A DNA stretch of 64,000 nucleotides from Streptomyces sp. TLI_105. Its GTDB lineage: Bacteria; Actinomycetota; Actinomycetes; Streptomycetales; Streptomycetaceae. A program made the translations under genes and the position numbers. Shown here in pieces: positions 60,127 to 64,000 of this stretch; the first letter of the stretch is position 1; each line of letters starts with the position of its first letter. The stretch lies in the NCBI RefSeq assembly GCF_900105415.1, contig NZ_FNSM01000001.1, positions 3,798,501 through 3,862,500 on the forward strand. Reading direction: 5' to 3'. Under the pieces are notes generated by a model. It was not told the DNA's origin and did no database searches. It was given only the letters and a program-made list of their open reading frames with translations.

Positions 60127-60893
60127 CCACCCTCGCGATCACCCCGTCCCGCGTCCTCCGCTCCGAGTGGCACAAGCTCTGGACCGTCCGCTCCACCTGG
60201 ATCACCGTCCTCGCCTCCGCCGCGCTCCTCCTCGGCGTCGGCATCCTCATGGGCGCCACCTACACCTCCGACGGCGGCGACTCCGACGTCGACACCGTCG
60301 TCCTCACCCTGTACGGCTCCCAGCTCGGCGGCATCGCCCTCGCCGTCCTCGGCATCCTCGTCACCGCCGGCGAGTACGCGACGGGCATGATCCGCGCCTC
60401 CCTGACGGCCGTCCCCCGCCGCCTCCCCGTCCTGTGGGCGAAGGCCACGGTCTACACGGCCGCCGTCTTCACGCTCTCCCTCCTCACCGCCCTGCTGACC
60501 TTCCTCACGGCCCAGGTCTTCCTCTCCGACACCGACCAGGCCGCTTCCCTCACCGACGACGGCGTCCTCGCCGCGATCGCGGGGAACGCGGCCGGCGTCA
60601 CCCTCCTCGGCCTGATCGCCCTCGGCCTCGGCGCCGCCCTCCGCTCGGTGCCGGGCGCGATCGGCGCCTTCGTCGGCGGGGTCCTGATCGTCCCGGAGAT
60701 CCTCGGGATGCTCCCGTACGCGGTGATGGACACCGTCGTCCGGTACTTCCCCACGCAGGCGGCCGGCGTCCTCGGCTCCGCGACCCCCCTCCCGGGCGCG
60801 GCCTCGCCCGGCGCGGCCTTCCTCGCCCTGCTCCTGTGGGCGGCCGCGGCACTCGCCGTCCCCGCCCTGTTGCTCAAGCGCCGGGACGTATGA
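60123..60893 (+). CDS. ABC-2 type transporter permease
   Basis: A 256-residue membrane protein with six helices, including LYGSQLGGIALAVLGILVTA, VYTAAVFTLSLLTALLTFL, GVTLLGLIALGLGAALRSV and AFLALLLWAAAALAVPALLL. EYATGMIRASLTAVPRRL is the ABC-2 conserved loop (E-x-x-x-G-x-x). It partners the ATPase upstream, overlapping it by 4 bases, and is followed by the sensor kinase 13 bases later. Confidence 0.9.
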   Translation: MTTLAITPSRVLRSEWHKLWTVRSTWITVLASAALLLGVGILMGATYTSDGGDSDVDTVVLTLYGSQLGGIALAVLGILVTAGEYATGMIRASLTAVPRRLPVLWAKATVYTAAVFTLSLLTALLTFLTAQVFLSDTDQAASLTDDGVLAAIAGNAAGVTLLGLIALGLGAALRSVPGAIGAFVGGVLIVPEILGMLPYAVMDTVVRYFPTQAAGVLGSATPLPGAASPGAAFLALLLWAAAALAVPALLLKRRDV

Positions 60894-60906
60894 GGATGAT
60901 GACGGC

Positions 60907-62151
60907 GTGACCACGGAGGAGACACCGCAGCCGCCCGGGACGACGGGCCCGAGCAGACACGCCCAGCGCCTCCTCGCCCGCGTACGGGCCTTCGACAAGG
61001 GCCGCCCCTGGATCTGGGACGCCACGCTCACCGCCTGCTGGACGGTGGCGGCCCTCGTGGACGCGGCCGGCGGCTGGCGGAACACCGCCCGCGACCCGTC
61101 CGTCCCGGCCTGGCTCGTGGTCACCCTGTCCCTGGCCCTCTCCGTACCCCTGTACTGGCGCCGGCGTCATCCCACGGCCGTCCTGGCGGTGATGGCCGGA
61201 GCGACCCTGGTCAGCGACGGCTCGGGGGCCTTCCTCCAGGCCGCGTACCTCCAGATGCTCCCGCTCTTCCACATCGCGCTCAGCCGCCCGCCCCGCGCAC
61301 TCCTGTGGTCCCTGGCCCTGATCCTGCCGCCGCTCGTGACGGGCGCGGTCCGCTTCACCTCGGAGTCCTGGGACCAGCGCGTCGTCCCCACCCTGTGGGC
61401 GTACGCCCTGGTCGCCCTCCTCGGCATCGCGGTCCGCTCCCGCAAGGACTACACCGCCGGCCTCGTCGACCGGGCCCGCCGCCTGGAGATCGAACGCGAC
61501 CAGGAGGTCCGGCTCGCGGCGGCCGCCGAACGCACCCGCATCGCCCGCGAGATGCACGACATCATCGGCCACAACCTGTCCGTCATCACCGGCCTGGCGG
61601 ACGGCGGCCGCTACGCGGCGGCCAGGAACCCGGAGCGCGCCGGCCAGGCACTCGAAGCCATCGGCACGACGAGCCGCCAGGCCCTCGCCGAACTCCGCCG
61701 CCTCCTCGGCGTCCTGCGCGACGACGAGGAGGCCGCGGCCCGCGACCCCCAGCCCACCCTGGCGGACCTCGACACCCTGATCACCGGCGTACGGAAGGCA
61801 GGCCTGCCGGTACGGTTCGAGACCCGCGACGATCCCACCGCGCAACAGCTCCCACCCGGAGCCCAACTGACGGTCTACCGCGTCGTCCAGGAAGCCCTGA
61901 CGAACACCCTGAAACACGCGGGCGCGGGAGCGAAGGCGCGGGTGATCCTGACCTACACCCCCGACGACGTACGGGCGGACATCACGAACACCGGCGAGAC
62001 GGCCCCGATCCCCGCCCCGGGCCAGGGCCAGGGACTCACCGGAATGCGCGAGCGCGCGGCCCTCTACGACGGCACACTCGAATGCGGCCCGCTGCCGACC
62101 GGCGGCTGGGCCGTCCGGCTCCGACTCCCCCGGGAGGACACCCCCTCGTGA
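60907..62151 (+). CDS. NarL-type sensor histidine kinase
   Basis: A 414-residue HisKA_3 kinase from a GTG start. The N-terminus has about five membrane helices between 38 and 180 (DATLTACWTVAALVDAAGG, LVVTLSLALSVPLYWRRR, TAVLAVMAGATLVSDG, ALLWSLALILPPLVTGAV, TLWAYALVALLGIAVRS). The phosphoacceptor is RIAREMHDIIGHNLSVITGL near 220, and the ATP site is VYRVVQEALTNTLKHAGAGA, GQGLTGMRERAALYDGTL. It senses an envelope or lipid-soluble signal. Its stop overlaps the response regulator GTG. Confidence 0.93.
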   Translation: MTTEETPQPPGTTGPSRHAQRLLARVRAFDKGRPWIWDATLTACWTVAALVDAAGGWRNTARDPSVPAWLVVTLSLALSVPLYWRRRHPTAVLAVMAGATLVSDGSGAFLQAAYLQMLPLFHIALSRPPRALLWSLALILPPLVTGAVRFTSESWDQRVVPTLWAYALVALLGIAVRSRKDYTAGLVDRARRLEIERDQEVRLAAAAERTRIAREMHDIIGHNLSVITGLADGGRYAAARNPERAGQALEAIGTTSRQALAELRRLLGVLRDDEEAAARDPQPTLADLDTLITGVRKAGLPVRFETRDDPTAQQLPPGAQLTVYRVVQEALTNTLKHAGAGAKARVILTYTPDDVRADITNTGETAPIPAPGQGQGLTGMRERAALYDGTLECGPLPTGGWAVRLRLPREDTPS

Positions 62152-62816
62152 CGACCGTTCTCATCGCGGACGACCAGCCGATGCAGCGCTTCGGCTTCCG
62201 CCTGCTGCTCGAGAGCCAGGACGACATGACGGTCGTCGGCGAGGCCTCGAACGGCACCGAGGCGATCCGCCTGGTCGACCGGCACCACCCCGACGTCGTC
62301 CTGATGGACATCCGGATGCCCGGCCTGGACGGCATCGAGGCCACGCGCCGCGTCATCGCCACGGGCGCCCGCACCCGGATCCTGATCGTCACGACCTTCG
62401 ACCTCGACGAGTACGCGTACGACGGCCTCCGCGCCGGCGCGAGCGGCTTCCTGGTGAAGGACGCCCAGCCGGAGGAACTCCTCGCGGGCATCCGCGCGGT
62501 GGCCGCCGGCGACGCGGTCGTCGCCCCGAGCCTCACCCGCCGCCTCCTGGACGCCTACATCCACCACCTGCCGCCGTCCCCGACAGCGCCCCCGCCTCCC
62601 GAGGACCCCCGCGTCACCTCCCTCACCGACCGGGAACGCGAGATCCTCACGGTCATCGGCAAGGGCTGGAGCAACACGGAAATCGCGGAACGCCTCCACC
62701 TGGCGGAATCCACGGTCAAGACCCACGTGGGCCGCATCCTCGCCAAGACCGGCGCCCGGGACCGGGTCCAGGCGGTCATCCTGGCCTACGACACCCACCT
62801 GGTCACGCCGGCCTGA
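62148..62816 (+). CDS. NarL/LuxR-family response regulator
   Basis: A 222-residue response regulator. The receiver has VLIADDQPMQRFGFRLLLES, phosphoacceptor in VVLMDIRMPGLDGIEATRRV, IVTTFDLDEYAYDGLRAGAS and GFLVKDAQPEELLAGIRAVA. A proline linker (SPTAPPPPEDP) leads to the LuxR helix-turn-helix LTDREREILTVIGKGWSNTE, IAERLHLAESTVKTHVGRIL. GTG start overlapping the kinase stop. Probably controls the ABC exporter genes of the same operon. Confidence 0.94.
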   Translation: MTTVLIADDQPMQRFGFRLLLESQDDMTVVGEASNGTEAIRLVDRHHPDVVLMDIRMPGLDGIEATRRVIATGARTRILIVTTFDLDEYAYDGLRAGASGFLVKDAQPEELLAGIRAVAAGDAVVAPSLTRRLLDAYIHHLPPSPTAPPPPEDPRVTSLTDREREILTVIGKGWSNTEIAERLHLAESTVKTHVGRILAKTGARDRVQAVILAYDTHLVTPA

Positions 62817-62838
62817 ATGGCCCCGGAACGCAAAAATG

Positions 62839-62871
62839 CCTCAACCCCCGGACGGAGTCCGGGGGTTGAGG
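62839..62871. terminator. 15-bp perfect bidirectional terminator
   Basis: CCTCAACCCCCGGAC at 62839-62853 is exactly complementary to GTCCGGGGGTTGAGG at 62857-62871, loop GGA, with CAAAAAT before and CTAAAAATT after. The A/T tracts on both sides suit termination of the two-component operon (plus) and of the rrn operon (minus). Confidence 0.93.
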
Positions 62872-62880
62872 CTAAAAATT

Positions 62881-62999
62881 GTTCGGCGGTGTCCTACTCT
62901 CCCACAGGGTCCCCCCTGCAGTACCATCGGCGCTGAAAGGCTTAGCTTCCGGGTTCGGAATGTAACCGGGCGTTTCCCTAACGCTATGACCACCGAAAC
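62881..62999 (-). rRNA. rrf: 5S ribosomal RNA
   Basis: The minus strand reads GTTTCGGTGGTCATAGCG at its 5' end, then CCGGTTACATTCCGAACCCG and GCTAAGCCTTTCAGCGCCGA, ending ACACCGCCGAAC. It has the complementary 5'/3' termini and the conserved loop sequences of actinobacterial 5S rRNA. Length about 119 bases. It follows the 23S gene by about 75 bases, as in Streptomyces rrn operons. Confidence 0.95.
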
Positions 63000-63077
63000 T
63001 CTATGAAGTTCACGAACCGCCGCACCCCGCAGGGGGCGTGTTCGTTGCTTCAGAACTAACACAGTGGACGCGAGCAA

Positions 63078-64000
<923 letters not shown>

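Overview
The window is chromosomal DNA from a Streptomyces or a very close relative. It is about 70% G+C with extreme third-position G/C bias, many GTG and a few TTG starts, and it carries GlnR, Nur, RsiG, mycothiol synthase and CsoR. From memory, the gene order from nur (about 12 kb) through cysA-type sulfurtransferase, glnR, a LacI regulator, an HtrA-like protease, ppk, pstSCAB, pit and csoR to a six-gene membrane cluster matches the Streptomyces coelicolor SCO4180 to SCO4126 region. I could not check this by alignment. I see no transposase, integrase, phage gene, CRISPR array or tRNA.

Layout: 0-10.3 kb holds small regulators and accessory functions: a DUF2516 membrane protein, an Ala/Lys/Glu-rich cytoskeletal or histone-like protein, XRE, AraC+VOC, DinB, MarR+MFS exporter, a truncated WYL regulator, a HelD-like RNA polymerase helicase with a TetR, an Eis-type acetyltransferase, and RsiG (the c-di-GMP-responsive anti-sigma factor of WhiG). 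10.4-16.5 kb: dtd, ygfZ-like, nur, nitrobindin, three tandem single-span membrane paralogues and a DsrE protein. 16.6-21.4 kb: a sulfur block (DUF1416, rhodanese, a Cys-containing leader peptide, a MoaD-like carrier) plus an LmeA-like lipid-binding protein. 21.6-27 kb: glnR preceded by a coupled mini-ORF, a LacI regulator, an HtrA-like protease and an OmpR/histidine-kinase pair. 27-33.2 kb: secreted enzymes (PI-PLC-like, vanadium haloperoxidase, 5'-nucleotidase) and a hydrolase. 33.3-36.6 kb: mshD and a GntR-ABC transporter operon behind a perfect palindrome.

36.7-47.5 kb is a phosphate and metal block: ppk, a CHAD protein and a Nudix hydrolase in one overlapping operon; pstSCAB behind clear PHO boxes; pit with its PhoU-like partner; csoR with its own operator. 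47.5-51 kb carries a lipoprotein, a PAP2 phosphatase and a two-domain wall hydrolase. 51.4-58.5 kb is a tightly overlapping six-gene type IV secretion-like cluster (TrbC/VirB2-, VirB8-, VirB6-, PrgI/VirB3-, VirB4- and VirD4-like) with no relaxase; I believe it corresponds to the cmdABCDEF development locus of S. coelicolor. 59-62.8 kb is an ABC exporter plus NarL-type two-component system. The window ends in the 5S and the 3' part of the 23S rRNA of an rrn operon on the minus strand, separated by a bidirectional terminator.

A dispersed composite palindromic repeat occurs at about 3.1, 40.5, 45.25 and 58.45 kb. Its copies show compensatory base changes, one internal inversion and a nested hairpin insert, and the last copy encodes the C-termini of two convergent genes.
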